A DNA stretch of 64,000 bases from JAJEEA01 sp965116765 (GCA_965116765.1 OZ220718.1:1116001-1180000), one strand, 5' to 3'. Counted from the first letter of the stretch, positions 8,252 through 16,863 are shown. The notes: generated by a model from the letters alone, not told the origin. Translations and numbers: made by a program.

Positions 8252-9139
8252 TCAACGCCCGTCGCGGCGGGGAAGCCGCCCGATTCTCGGAACGAGCACG
8301 GGCGTTCGCGCCTTGTAGGCTCGATACGCCGGATCGCCGCCCCACTTCCGGTCGGCGTGCGCTTCGAGGAGGGGAACGCCGCTGACGCGGGTCAGGAGCA
8401 GCCAGACGAAGGCCGGGGAGGCCAGCGTGACGTAGCGCCAGCCGTCGAGGGCGGGCAACGCGGCGACCGCGACGCCGGTCCACAGCAGGATCTCGCCGAG
8501 ATAGTTGGGGTGCCGGCAGCGCGCCCACAGCCCGGTGGCGATGAACCGGTCCGCATTCGCCGCCTCCGTCCGGAAGCGCCTCTTCTGCGCGTCCGCCGCG
8601 ATCTCGAGGAAGAACCCCGAGCCCCAGAGGGCGATGCCCGCCGCGGCGGGCCAACCGAGGGGCACCGCCGTCGCCGCGGTCATCGCCCCCAGCGCGGCAG
8701 CCAGCGTCAGCGACACCCAGAGCCCCTGCAGCGTCCACGTCAGGAAGAACCGCGCCGGGTCGTGCTTGATGCGGTCGAAGCGCCGGTCGAAGCCCTGCCG
8801 GCGGATGCGGGCGAACAGGAACGCGCCGAGCCGCACCGCCCAGATCGCGACCATGGCCGCGATGGCCAGCGAGCGGGGGTCGGGCGCACCCCGCGCCGAC
8901 ACGGCGAGGATGACGACGGCCAGGAAGGTGGCGCTGCCCGCGAGATCGAAGTACCGCTCCGTCTGCCGGACCCACGCGGGAACGAACGCCGCCCATTGCA
9001 GGACGAACGCCAGGGCCACGCAGAGCGCGAAGACCGGGACTCCCCCCAGGCTGACGCCACCGTGACTGCCGGCGGCGGCCACGCCCCCCGCCACCGCCAC
9101 CGCGGCCGCGCTCGCGGCCAGCGACCGCCTGCTGCTCAT
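8252..9139 (-). CDS. DUF1295 integral membrane protein (steroid 5-alpha-reductase-like)
   Basis: A 295-aa polytopic membrane protein with about seven hydrophobic helices. The C-terminal third carries the family mark CRHPNYLGEILLW (about 205-217), preceded by FDRRFDRIKHDPARFF. DUF1295 proteins belong to the steroid 5-alpha-reductase/ICMT-like superfamily, membrane enzymes reducing or methylating lipid-like substrates with NADPH or SAM; no member-specific function can be read here. The start at ATG 9139 has a GGGGGAG site close upstream. The gene is divergent from the response regulator, and a dispersed repeat fills the space between them. A role in membrane lipid modification would fit the neighbouring locus but is inference. 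Confidence 0.8.
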   Translation of the reverse strand: MSSRRSLAASAAAVAVAGGVAAAGSHGGVSLGGVPVFALCVALAFVLQWAAFVPAWVRQTERYFDLAGSATFLAVVILAVSARGAPDPRSLAIAAMVAIWAVRLGAFLFARIRRQGFDRRFDRIKHDPARFFLTWTLQGLWVSLTLAAALGAMTAATAVPLGWPAAAGIALWGSGFFLEIAADAQKRRFRTEAANADRFIATGLWARCRHPNYLGEILLWTGVAVAALPALDGWRYVTLASPAFVWLLLTRVSGVPLLEAHADRKWGGDPAYRAYKARTPVLVPRIGRLPRRDGR

Positions 9140-9150
9140 GGTCTCCCCCA

Positions 9151-9237
9151 GCCCGCCCACCGTCGCCTTCGGCTCCGCCGGGCGCCCAACCAACCCTCCA
9201 GGCGTCCGCGCCGTTCCACGGCGCAGACGCCTGGCCG
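9151..9237 (+). repeat. dispersed hairpin repeat (site B)
   Basis: A single full-length copy lying between two divergent genes. Its 3' half is an almost perfect hairpin, CAGGCGTCCGCGCCGTT pairing with the following CGGCGCAGACGCCTGG. It ends only 15 bases before the response-regulator ATG, so it occupies that gene's promoter region and may influence its expression. Confidence 0.8.
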
Positions 9238-9252
9238 TGATAACGTGCGGCC

Positions 9253-9933
9253 ATGGCCGCGTTGCGCGTGCTCCTCGTCGAGGATCATCGGGAGCTCGCG
9301 GAGACCACCGGCGCGTTCCTCGAGTCGTGCGGCCACACCGTCGACTACGCCGCCGACGGCCTCGGCGCCCTCCACCTCGCGCTCACCGGCGACTACGACG
9401 TGGTGGTGCTCGACGTCATGCTGCCGGGGCCCGACGGCATCGAGGTGTGCGCGCGGCTGCGGCGCGACGCGAAGCGCTCCACCCCCATCATCATGCTCAC
9501 CGCGCGCGACCGGCTCGAGGACAAGCTCGCCGGCTTCGACGCGGGGGCCGACGACTACCTCGTCAAGCCGTTCGACCTGCCGGAGCTCGTCGCCCGCGTA
9601 GAGGCGCTGGCCCGCCGCCGGCAGGGGCTCGCCGCGCGCTTCGAGATCGGCGACCTCGTGCTCGACGCCGACACCCTGCAGGTCACGCGGGCCGGACGCC
9701 CGGTGACGTTGTCGAGGTCCGCGTTCACCATCCTGAACGTCCTCATGCGCGAGCACCCGCGGGTGGTGTCCCGCCGGCAGATAGAGCGCGAGCTGTGGGG
9801 CGAGGACCCGCCCGACAGCGATGCGCTGCGCAGCCACCTCTACAACCTGCGCCGGGCCGTGGACAAGCCGTTCGGGGCTCCGATGATCCACACCGTGACC
9901 GGCAGCGGATACTACGTCCGCGCTCCCGGATAG
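9253..9933 (+). CDS. OmpR-family response regulator
   Basis: The 226-aa regulator has an N-terminal receiver domain with the acidic pair ED at residues 10-11, phospho-acceptor Asp54 in VVLDVMLPGPDG, the switch Thr in MLTARD and Lys in LVKPFDLPEL. A C-terminal winged helix has SDALRSHLYNLRRAV and the wing VTGSGYYVR. It converges with a minus-strand histidine kinase that ends the lipid-modification operon, its most likely partner. No Shine-Dalgarno is visible; GATAAC at 9239-9244 could be a -10 placing transcription start close to the ATG. Direct repeats spaced by 11 bp, the usual operator form for this family, occur upstream of the lipid operon at 16812-16863. Confidence 0.9.
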   Translation: MAALRVLLVEDHRELAETTGAFLESCGHTVDYAADGLGALHLALTGDYDVVVLDVMLPGPDGIEVCARLRRDAKRSTPIIMLTARDRLEDKLAGFDAGADDYLVKPFDLPELVARVEALARRRQGLAARFEIGDLVLDADTLQVTRAGRPVTLSRSAFTILNVLMREHPRVVSRRQIERELWGEDPPDSDALRSHLYNLRRAVDKPFGAPMIHTVTGSGYYVRAPG

Positions 9934-10134
9934 GCCGCGCCGGATTGACCGGCCGCATGCCGTGCCCCGACGACCCGGCGCCGGCGGAGCGGCACGCCGG
10001 GCTCGCGCGCTTCCCGCGTTCCTCCGAGACCAGCCGAAGGGCAACCTGCGCCGCCGGAGCGCGCCCCGGACTCGCGTGCGACGTCGTGACCCCGCGACCC
10101 GGGCCGCGCGCCGGCCGCGCCCTCCCCCGCCCCC

Positions 10135-11415
10135 TCAAGGGAACCGGATCTCCATCGACGTGCCCTGCCCCGGCTGGCTGCGGGCGGTGACCTGCCAGCC
10201 GAACTGCCGGCTCAGGCGGCGTACGATGGAGAGCCCCAGGCCGTGCCCCTCGGCGCCGCCGCGGCTGTCGTCGGCCCGGTAGAAGGGCTCGAAGGCGTTG
10301 GCGAGCTGGGCCTCGGACATGCCGCTGCCGGTGTCCTCCACCGTGAGGCTGTCCGCGGTGACGACCACGTCGATCCTGCCGCCGCGGGTGTGGGTCACGG
10401 CGTTGCGCAGCAGGTTGCCGAAGACGATGCGCACCACCCGCGCCGGGGCCCGCACCCGCAGCTCTTCGCGTTCGTGCAGGCACACCGTGTCGCCGGCCCG
10501 GGCCGCCTGGGCCGCGAGGACCCCGATCTCGCTCGCGGCCACGTCGTTGACCACGGTCTCCTCGGCCCCCGGCACCATCTCCCCGCGGGCGAGCAGCAGC
10601 AGGGTCTCGAGCAGCGCCTCCATGTCGTCGACGGTGCGGCGCATGCGCGACAGCGTCTCTCGCTCCCGCTCCGGGCGGTCCCCGCCGTCGCGCTCCAGCA
10701 GATCGAGCGACCCTTTCAGCACCGCCACCGGGGTGCGCAGCTCGTGCCCGGCGTCGCGCGTGAACACGCGCTCGCGCTCGATGGCCGCGTCCACCCGGGC
10801 CGCCAGCTGGTCCAGGGCCTCGATCATCGCGGCCAGCTCCGCGTCGGCGGTGTCGCGCAGCGGGCCGAGGTCGACCCGCACCCGCCCCGTGCTCTCGAAG
10901 TCGACCTCCCGCAGCTGCCGGGCGAGGCGGACGACCGGCGACAGCGCCCGGTGCGACCACCGGTAGGCGACGAACAGCAGCACGTACATGAGCAGCAGCA
11001 CCACCGACAGCGGCAGGAGGCCGAAGTAGAAGGTGAGATCGGAGACGCTGTCCTCCTCGAACACGAGGTAAAGACGCCGGCCGTCGCGCTCCGAGACGTG
11101 CACCAGCCGGTCGCGCCCGTCGACGGGGCGGCGCCCGAAGCCCGGCTCGAGGCCCGCGAGGTCGTCGGGCGCCGGCGGCCCGCCGGGCGCCGCGAGGTAG
11201 CCGCGCAGGTTGGCGGTGTCGGGCAGGGGCTGCGCGGGATCGGCATCCGCGAGCTGCCAGTAGTGCTCGGCCTCGAGGTCGAGGGCGCGGCGCGTCAGCA
11301 GGTCCTCGACCACCACCCGGGTGACGTAGACGCCGACCACGGTGGCGAGCCCGATGACCGCCACCTGGGCCGCGAAGACCCGCCCGAGCCGCGCGCGCAG
11401 GCCCCTGCGGTTCAC
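10135..11415 (-). CDS. two-component sensor histidine kinase
   Basis: The 426-aa membrane kinase has a transmembrane helix at about 13-33, a periplasmic domain of roughly 95 residues, a second helix at about 129-151, a HAMP region, the phospho-acceptor box RDAGHELRTPVAVLKG with His224, and an HATPase domain with N-box NLLRNAV, G1 VEDTGSGM and G2 GHGLGLSIV. GTG 11415 is overlapped by the upstream methyltransferase stop (GTGA) and has GGGAGG seven bases before it, so it is translationally coupled to the lipid genes. The convergent OmpR-type regulator at 9253 is the probable partner. The compact sensor domain shows no named fold. A membrane- or lipid-related signal is plausible from context only. 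Confidence 0.9.
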   Translation of the reverse strand: MNRRGLRARLGRVFAAQVAVIGLATVVGVYVTRVVVEDLLTRRALDLEAEHYWQLADADPAQPLPDTANLRGYLAAPGGPPAPDDLAGLEPGFGRRPVDGRDRLVHVSERDGRRLYLVFEEDSVSDLTFYFGLLPLSVVLLLMYVLLFVAYRWSHRALSPVVRLARQLREVDFESTGRVRVDLGPLRDTADAELAAMIEALDQLAARVDAAIERERVFTRDAGHELRTPVAVLKGSLDLLERDGGDRPERERETLSRMRRTVDDMEALLETLLLLARGEMVPGAEETVVNDVAASEIGVLAAQAARAGDTVCLHEREELRVRAPARVVRIVFGNLLRNAVTHTRGGRIDVVVTADSLTVEDTGSGMSEAQLANAFEPFYRADDSRGGAEGHGLGLSIVRRLSRQFGWQVTARSQPGQGTSMEIRFP

Positions 11416-12473
11416 CCCGCGCCTCCCGAGCCCGCGCGTTCGGGCGCCAGCAGGTAGTGGCCGACCTGCCACTCGGTCCCCCCCGCAAAGCCGAACAGCT
11501 CCTCGCAGGCCATGAAGAAGATGCGCCAGCGCTGCAGTTGGACGTCCCCTCGTGCCCTCCCGGACCCGGTCAGGGCATCGGCCGCGGCGGCGGGGTCGGC
11601 GTCGAGGTTCCCCAGCCAGGCGCGGACGGTGTCGCGGTAGTGCCGGCCGTCCACCATCCACTGCCGCTCGATCCGCAGGCGGCCCTCGAACTCGGCCAGG
11701 GTGTCCCCCGCCGGCATCAGCCCCTCGGAGAAGAACAGGCGCCCCATCCAGTCGTCGCTGCCGGTGCTCTCGAACCGGTACATGAGCGACCGGTGACAGA
11801 ACACGTGGACGAACAGCGCGCCGTCCGGCGTCAGCCAGCCCGCGATGCGATCGAGCAGGGCGCGGTAGTTGCGCATGTGCTCGAACATCTCGATGGACAC
11901 CACGCGGTCGAAGCGCCCGGCCGGCGCCCAGTCGTTGACGTCGCCGGTGCACGCGGCGACGTTGTCGAGCCCGAGCTCGCGGGCGCGCGCCTCGATGAAC
12001 GTCCCCTGCGCGGCCGAGTTCGACACCGCCACCACTTGGCTCGACGGGTGGCGGCGAGCCGCCCACAACGCGAACGCGCCCCAGCCGCAGCCGAGATCCA
12101 GAATGCGCATGCCGTCCTCGATGCCCGCCCGCGCCGCCGTCAGCTCGAGCATCGAGACCTCGGCGGCGGCGAGGCCGTCCACCCCCGGCGGCCAGTGGCA
12201 TGCGCTGTACTTCATGCGCGGCCCCAGCACGGCGCGGAAGAACGCGGCCGGCACCTCGTAGTGCTGTGCGTTGGCGAGGTGGGGGCGCGCGGCTATGGGC
12301 CCGCGGCAAAGCTCCTCGAGCAGGGCGCGGCGGCGCGCCAGCCGTCGTTCGGCGTCGTGCGCCGCCTCCTCGCGCAGGCGCCGGCGCAGGAGGACGCGGA
12401 TGCCGGCGCGAATCGCGGCGTCGGGCAGGCGCCCGGACTCGGCGAGCCGCATCAACCCGTCGAAGACGCTCAC
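11412..12473 (-). CDS. SAM-dependent methyltransferase, cyclopropane-fatty-acyl synthase-like
   Basis: The 353-aa protein is a class I methyltransferase related to cyclopropane fatty acid synthases. It has the NAQHYEVPAAFF segment, SAM-binding ILDLGCGWGAFALW (about 128-141), EMFEHMRNY, and a C-terminal lipid-binding part ending WQVGHYLLA. It is shorter than, and distinct from, the CFA synthase just upstream; the glycine-rich loop and the CHWP segment identify the side family. GTG 12473 overlaps the upstream stop as GTGA. Having two CFA-like methylases side by side suggests successive methylations of one acyl chain, as with UfaM and FufM in furan fatty acid synthesis; that parallel is inference from gene types. 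Confidence 0.85.
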   Translation of the reverse strand: MSVFDGLMRLAESGRLPDAAIRAGIRVLLRRRLREEAAHDAERRLARRRALLEELCRGPIAARPHLANAQHYEVPAAFFRAVLGPRMKYSACHWPPGVDGLAAAEVSMLELTAARAGIEDGMRILDLGCGWGAFALWAARRHPSSQVVAVSNSAAQGTFIEARARELGLDNVAACTGDVNDWAPAGRFDRVVSIEMFEHMRNYRALLDRIAGWLTPDGALFVHVFCHRSLMYRFESTGSDDWMGRLFFSEGLMPAGDTLAEFEGRLRIERQWMVDGRHYRDTVRAWLGNLDADPAAAADALTGSGRARGDVQLQRWRIFFMACEELFGFAGGTEWQVGHYLLAPERAGSGGAG

Positions 12474-13759
12474 GACGTTCCCCCCGCTGGGCAGCGCGTC
12501 GGTCCCCGGTAGTCGGGCATCGCGAACACCATCTGCACGTCGCTGATGGCGCGCTCGCGGAAGCCGCCCTCGCAGTACGCGAAATAGAAGCGCCAGCACC
12601 GCAGGAAACGCTCGTCGAAGCCGAGGGCGGCGATGTCCGCGCGGCGGGCCTCGAACCGGCGGCTCCATTCCCGTAGCGTCCGCGCGTAGTCCTGGCCGAT
12701 GTCCTCGAGGTCGATGAGCACCGCGTCGGTGTGCCGGGCCGCGGCGTCCACGAGCACCGACACGCTCGGCACGAAGCCGCCGGGGAAGATGTGCTTCTTG
12801 ATGAAGTCGACCGACCGCAGCGCCTGCCGGTATCGCCGGTCGCGAATCGTGATGGCCTGCAGCGCGAGCAGCCCGTGGGGCCGGAGCAGCCGCGCGCAGG
12901 CGCGAAAGTACGCAGGAAGGAAGCGGTGGCCCACCGCTTCGATCATCTCCACCGACACGAGCTTGTCGAACCGCCCCGTCAGGTCGCGGTAGTCGGCCAG
13001 CACGACGTCGACGCGCCCGTCGAGGCCGCGCTCGCGCACGAGGGCCCGCGCGTGGTCGGCCTGGGCCGGCGACAGCGTGACGGTGGTCACGCGGCACCCG
13101 TACCGCTCCGCCGCCTGGACGGCGAGCCCGCCCCAGCCGCCGCCGATCTCCAGCAGCTCCTCGCCGGGGGCGAGGCGCAGCTTCCGGCACAGGCGCTCGA
13201 TCTTGGCGGTGCTCGCCGCCTCGAGCGATTCGCAGCCCTCGTCGAACACCGCCGCCGAGTACATCATGCGATCGTCGAGGAAGAGCCGGAAGAAGTCGTT
13301 GCCGAGGTCGTAGTGGGCCTCGACGTTGCGGGCGCTGCCGCGCCGGCTGTTGCGCCGCGCGAGGTGGCGCAGCGAGTCCGCGCACGCCGCGATGAGCCCC
13401 CGGCCGCGATCGACCGCGTCCTGGGTGCGCCGGTCGCGGGTCAGCAGCCGCACCAGGCCGACGAGGTCGTCGCAGTCCCAGTCGCCGTCCATGTAGCTCT
13501 CGCCGGCCCCGAGGACGCCCCCGTACACGGCCCTGCGGTAGAACGCCGGCGAGTTGACCACGATGCGGACCGCGAGGTCGCCGCTGCCGTGCACCGTCTC
13601 GGCGCCCCCGTCCACGACGGTGACGGCGCCGCCCCGCAGCCCGTCCAGGGCCCGGTGCAGCAGCCGTCGGGCCGCGCCCGACCGCCAGTCGCCGGCTCGC
13701 ATCGCCGCCTGCGGCCCGGCCGTCCCACCGGGCGTCCACGCCGATCCGGCGCTACCCAT
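12470..13759 (-). CDS. cfa: cyclopropane-fatty-acyl-phospholipid synthase family methyltransferase
   Basis: The 429-aa enzyme uses SAM to add a methyl or methylene group across a double bond in phospholipid acyl chains. Seen here: an N-terminal lipid-binding domain with ESYMDGDWDCDDL, then YDLGNDFFRLFLD, SAM-binding LLEIGGGWGGLAVQAAE, SVEMIEAVGHRF, FIKKHIFPGG and the C-terminal RCWRFYFAYCEGGF. These are all CFA synthase hallmarks. The ATG overlaps the end of the DUF1365 gene by 8 bp and GGAG lies eight bases upstream; its stop overlaps the next methyltransferase start. The substrate would be the unsaturated acyl chains made by the desaturase at the head of the operon. It could be a true cyclopropane synthase or a UfaM-type methylase. 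Confidence 0.9.
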   Translation of the reverse strand: MGSAGSAWTPGGTAGPQAAMRAGDWRSGAARRLLHRALDGLRGGAVTVVDGGAETVHGSGDLAVRIVVNSPAFYRRAVYGGVLGAGESYMDGDWDCDDLVGLVRLLTRDRRTQDAVDRGRGLIAACADSLRHLARRNSRRGSARNVEAHYDLGNDFFRLFLDDRMMYSAAVFDEGCESLEAASTAKIERLCRKLRLAPGEELLEIGGGWGGLAVQAAERYGCRVTTVTLSPAQADHARALVRERGLDGRVDVVLADYRDLTGRFDKLVSVEMIEAVGHRFLPAYFRACARLLRPHGLLALQAITIRDRRYRQALRSVDFIKKHIFPGGFVPSVSVLVDAAARHTDAVLIDLEDIGQDYARTLREWSRRFEARRADIAALGFDERFLRCWRFYFAYCEGGFRERAISDVQMVFAMPDYRGPTRCPAGGTS

Positions 13760-14492
13760 CGGCCGGTCTCCGCGCGCGGACGCTGCCCGGATGGGGATGG
13801 AACGGGGCGCCCTTGAGGAACAGGCGCCCCGCCTGCCAGTAGATGCGGGCCAGCGTCGCCGCGTTCTGCGCCGGGGAACGCAGCAGGCCGCGCAGCACCG
13901 CGCGGCGGGTCAGCGCCTCCGTGCTCAGCGAGAGCAGCGCGCAGAACGTCCGGCGACCGCCCGGGTCGAAGCGCATGGCGATGCGGATTCGGTCCGCCGC
14001 CAGCGCCAACCTCATCCGGTAGCGTCCGGCCATGGGCAGGAACGGCGACACGTGCAGTCGCTTGGCCGGGGCGAAGCGATAGATCCCGAGCCGGCCCCGC
14101 GCGTCCAGCGCATAGCAGTGCCGTTCGTTCCAGGGGGTGCTCCGCACGTCGGCGAGGATGGCGGCGCACTCGCCGCCGGCATGACAGAAATAGAAGTTGA
14201 CGGGGTTGAACGACGTCCCCGCCGAGCGCGGCTGGGTCAGCGCGAGGATGCGCTCCGGCCGGACGTCGATCTCCGCGCGCCCGAGATGCGCCGCCACCTC
14301 GGCGCGGGTCAGCAGGTGACCGCGGTCCACCGACACCGGCAACCGGCCCCAGGGCGCCGGGCCTGCGCCGACGCGGTCGAGGTCCACCAGCAGCATCCAC
14401 ACCCGGTACCGGAAGACGTGGCGCACGGGATGCGCGCGCGCGTGGACGACCCAGCCCCGGCAGCTCGACTCGCGGGAGAGCTCAGGCGGCAT
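13752..14492 (-). CDS. DUF1365 domain protein
   Basis: The 246-aa protein matches DUF1365: N-terminal HARAHPVRHVFRYRVWMLLVDLD, then NPVNFYFCH and HVSPFLPM. Its biochemical activity is not established in general, but it recurs in operons with a flavin oxidoreductase and a CFA-type methyltransferase, and such operons in Rhodobacter were linked to photooxidative stress and to furan fatty acid formation. The start ATG 14492 has GGGAG seven bases before it and overlaps the end of the oxidoreductase gene by 11 bp; its stop is overlapped by the CFA synthase start. This tight packing implies the proteins are made in fixed ratio and act in one pathway on membrane lipids. Confidence 0.9.
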   Translation of the reverse strand: MPPELSRESSCRGWVVHARAHPVRHVFRYRVWMLLVDLDRVGAGPAPWGRLPVSVDRGHLLTRAEVAAHLGRAEIDVRPERILALTQPRSAGTSFNPVNFYFCHAGGECAAILADVRSTPWNERHCYALDARGRLGIYRFAPAKRLHVSPFLPMAGRYRMRLALAADRIRIAMRFDPGGRRTFCALLSLSTEALTRRAVLRGLLRSPAQNAATLARIYWQAGRLFLKGAPFHPHPGSVRARRPADG

Positions 14493-15735
14493 CGCGAAGC
14501 TCCCGGCGGAGGGCGTCGGCCGCGTCGACGGCGCTCCGGAAGCCGTCCTCGTGGAACCCCCAGCCCCAACAGGCCCCGCAGTAGTAGATGCCGCCGACGC
14601 CGTTCACCTCCCCCCGCCGCCGTTGCGCGCGGCGCGCCTCGGGGGTGAAGACGGGATGCGCGTACTCGCGCTCGATCCACACGTCGCGCAGCGGCGCCCG
14701 CGGGTTCAGCGTGACGAAGAACTGCCGCTCCCCGGCGATGCCCTGCAGGCGGTTCATCCAGTAGGTGATCCGGCAGCGCGCCGTACCGCCGCGGGAGTCG
14801 GCGACCGCGTTCCAGCTCGACCACGCCGCCCGCCGTCGCGGCATCACCGAGGGGTCGGAATGGACCACCGCCCGGTTGCGGCGGTACTTCAACGCCCCGA
14901 GCACCACGCGCTCGACCGGCGTCGGGTCTATCAGGGCCAGGGCCTGATCGGCGTGGCAGGCCAGCACCACGCGGTCGAAGCGCTCCGCCGCGCCGTCCGC
15001 CGGCGCGACGCGCACCCCGCCGGGCCCCCGCTCGACGCGCTCGACCCGGCGGCCGACGAGCCGGCGGCCCCGGAAGCGACGCGCGAACGCGTCGACGTAG
15101 GCGCTCGAGCCTCCCTCGACCACGCGCCACGCCGGCCGGTTCCGCAGCCGCAGCAGTCCGTGGTTGGCCATGAACGCGGCGACGTGCGCCGCCGACAGCT
15201 CGCGTACGCGCGCCAGCGGCGCCGACCAGAGGGCGGCGCACATCGGCAGCAGGTGGTCGTCGACGAAGGCCCCGGGATAGCGCCGCGCGTCGAGGAACTC
15301 GCCCAGCGTGAGGGCGTCGTCGCCCGCGACCTCCGCCGCCTCGCGGTAGAAGCGGCGAATCCCGTGCAGCATCGACAGGAAGCGCGGGCTGACGAGGTTG
15401 CGCCGCTGGCAGAACAGCGCACGGAGAGTCGAGGTGCCGTACTCGACACTCGCGCCGTCGGCACCCTCCCGGCGCACCGAGAACGACATGTCGGTGGGCC
15501 GCGAGGCCACCCCCAGCTCGTCGAGCCACGCCGAGAACAGGGGGTAGTTCGTGCGGTTGAAGACGATGAAGCCCGAGTCGACCGCGCAGGTCCGCCCGTT
15601 CACCGGCAGGTGGTGGGTGTCGGTGTGCCCGCCGAGGCGCGGCTCGGCCTCGAACAGGGTGACCTCGGCGAAGTCCTGCAGAGCGTGGGCCGCGGCCATG
15701 CCCGCGATGCCCCCGCCGACAACGGCTACGCGCAT
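14482..15735 (-). CDS. NAD(P)/FAD-dependent oxidoreductase (amine-oxidase fold)
   Basis: The 417-aa flavoprotein begins with the dinucleotide-binding MRVAVVGGGIAGMAAAHAL and continues with LFEAEPRLGGHTDTH, a C-terminal flavin-contact segment around YYCGACWGWGFHEDGF, and an overall length typical of the amine oxidase/desaturase-like family found with DUF1365. In Rhodobacter a similar protein is in the operon for methylated and furan fatty acids, so a role in dehydrogenating a methylated acyl chain is a reasonable guess. The chosen ATG 15735 has GGAGG close before it. The first seven codons (MRVAVVG) lie in a 73-bp tandem duplication, so two further near-identical start regions occur upstream at 15809 and 15883, inside the end of the desaturase gene. 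Confidence 0.85.
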   Translation of the reverse strand: MRVAVVGGGIAGMAAAHALQDFAEVTLFEAEPRLGGHTDTHHLPVNGRTCAVDSGFIVFNRTNYPLFSAWLDELGVASRPTDMSFSVRREGADGASVEYGTSTLRALFCQRRNLVSPRFLSMLHGIRRFYREAAEVAGDDALTLGEFLDARRYPGAFVDDHLLPMCAALWSAPLARVRELSAAHVAAFMANHGLLRLRNRPAWRVVEGGSSAYVDAFARRFRGRRLVGRRVERVERGPGGVRVAPADGAAERFDRVVLACHADQALALIDPTPVERVVLGALKYRRNRAVVHSDPSVMPRRRAAWSSWNAVADSRGGTARCRITYWMNRLQGIAGERQFFVTLNPRAPLRDVWIEREYAHPVFTPEARRAQRRRGEVNGVGGIYYCGACWGWGFHEDGFRSAVDAADALRRELRDAA

Positions 15736-15883
15736 CGTCCTCCATCCCCACCCCGCGAGGCTTCCGGGTTCGAGGCGGGACCGACGCTGCCGACGACGAC
15801 TACGCCCATCGTCCTGCATCCCCACCCCGCGAGGCTCCCGGGCTCGAGGCCGGTCCGGCCCTGCCGACGACGGCCGCCCGCAT
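15718..15883 (-). repeat. 73-74 bp tandem duplication of the oxidoreductase start region
   Basis: Units 15718-15790 and 15791-15864, plus a partial third (15865-15883), share CATCCCCACCCCGCGAGGCT and flanking sequence with scattered differences. Each unit carries a copy of the start codon and first codons of the oxidoreductase; read on the minus strand they give MRVAVVG, MGVVVVG and MRAAVVG. The desaturase reading frame runs into the upper units and ends at 15800, so its last residues derive from the duplication. Confidence 0.8.
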
Positions 15884-16756
15884 CCCGCGGTCTCCGGAGA
15901 CCGTCTTCAGGTCGCGGACGAGGCCGACCCACGCCATCAGCCGGAGGGCCGCGTAGGCGGGATCGAGCTCCCACCAGCGCAGCCCGAGCCGGGCCGAGGC
16001 GCTGTGGCGGTGGTGGTTGTTGTGCCACCCCTCGCCCATCGTGATCGCGGCCAGCCACCAGCTGTTGCGGCTCCGGTCGCGGGTGGCCCAGGGCCGTCGG
16101 CCGTGGCGGTGGCCCACCGAGTTGACGAGGAACGTCGCGTGCATCAGCGCCACGGTGGACACGACGTAGCCCCACACCAGCATCTGCCAGCCGCCGGTGT
16201 CGGGATACGCGGGCCGCAACGCCTCCCCGAGCGCGAACATCGCGGCCGCGTAGATCACGGGAGGCAGCAGATCGCAGCGGTTCAACCAGCGCAGCTCGGG
16301 GAAGCGGGCCAGATCGGGTACGCGCTCCACGCGGGTGTCGAACGCCGCCCGGCACAGGAACCAGCCCATGTGCGACCACCAGAAGCCGCGGGTGGCGTCG
16401 TGCGGATCGCCGCGGCCGTCGGCGTGGGCGTGGTGGTCGCGATGGTGGGCCACCCACCACAGGGGCCCGCGCTGCGTCGCCGCCGTCCCGAGGAAGGCGA
16501 ACACGAACTGCACGACGCGCCCCGTGCGAAACGCCCCGTGGGCGAGGCCACGGTGGAAGAACGCGCTGATCGCGAAGGCGCGGAGCACATAGGATCCCAC
16601 CGCCACCCACAGCGCGACGCCGCTCCACCCGACCCACCACACCGCCGCGCAGGCCGCGTGCAGGGCCACGAAGGGAACGATGCGCAGCCAGTCCACCGAC
16701 TCGTCGCCCGGGCCGGCCCTGCGCGCCGTGTCGAACCACCTGATCAGCGTGTCCAC
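15800..16756 (-). CDS. membrane acyl-CoA/acyl-lipid desaturase
   Basis: The 318-aa protein has the three histidine boxes of membrane di-iron desaturases in order: HRGLAH, HRDHH and HNNHH, with hydrophobic stretches before and between them. It would introduce a cis double bond (delta-9 type by family) into fatty acyl chains, giving the substrate for the CFA-type methyltransferases downstream. Start GTG 16756 has GGAG seven bases upstream. The last 28 residues or so, from about GMRAAVVGRAG onward, are encoded by the duplicated 5' end of the next gene and are probably not native. It heads the lipid operon; four hexamer half-sites lie 56-107 bp upstream of its start, a likely control region. Confidence 0.9.
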   Translation of the reverse strand: MDTLIRWFDTARRAGPGDESVDWLRIVPFVALHAACAAVWWVGWSGVALWVAVGSYVLRAFAISAFFHRGLAHGAFRTGRVVQFVFAFLGTAATQRGPLWWVAHHRDHHAHADGRGDPHDATRGFWWSHMGWFLCRAAFDTRVERVPDLARFPELRWLNRCDLLPPVIYAAAMFALGEALRPAYPDTGGWQMLVWGYVVSTVALMHATFLVNSVGHRHGRRPWATRDRSRNSWWLAAITMGEGWHNNHHRHSASARLGLRWWELDPAYAALRLMAWVGLVRDLKTVSGDRGMRAAVVGRAGPASSPGASRGGDAGRWA

Positions 16757-16811
16757 CGCTTCGCTCCGTCGATTCTCGTTTCGCGACCCGGACCCAGCCT
16801 ACGGCCACCAC

Positions 16812-16863
16812 CGTGAAGCCGGCGTGAGGGCGCCGCCCGCCGGTCTTCACGCGGCTTTCACGC
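16812..16863 (-). promoter_or_regulatory. candidate response-regulator operator: two 11-bp-spaced direct-repeat pairs
   Basis: CGTGAA-N5-CGTGAG (16812-16828) faces its own inverse, TTCACG-N5-TTCACG (16846-16862). Each pair repeats at exactly 11 bp, one helical turn, the arrangement bound by OmpR/PhoB-type dimers, and the pairs are inverted about 18 bp apart. The array lies 56-107 bp upstream of the desaturase start, in the 360-bp gene-free space 16757-17116 that otherwise holds only a degenerate dispersed repeat. The convergent OmpR-type regulator is the obvious candidate. Binding is inferred. Confidence 0.5.
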
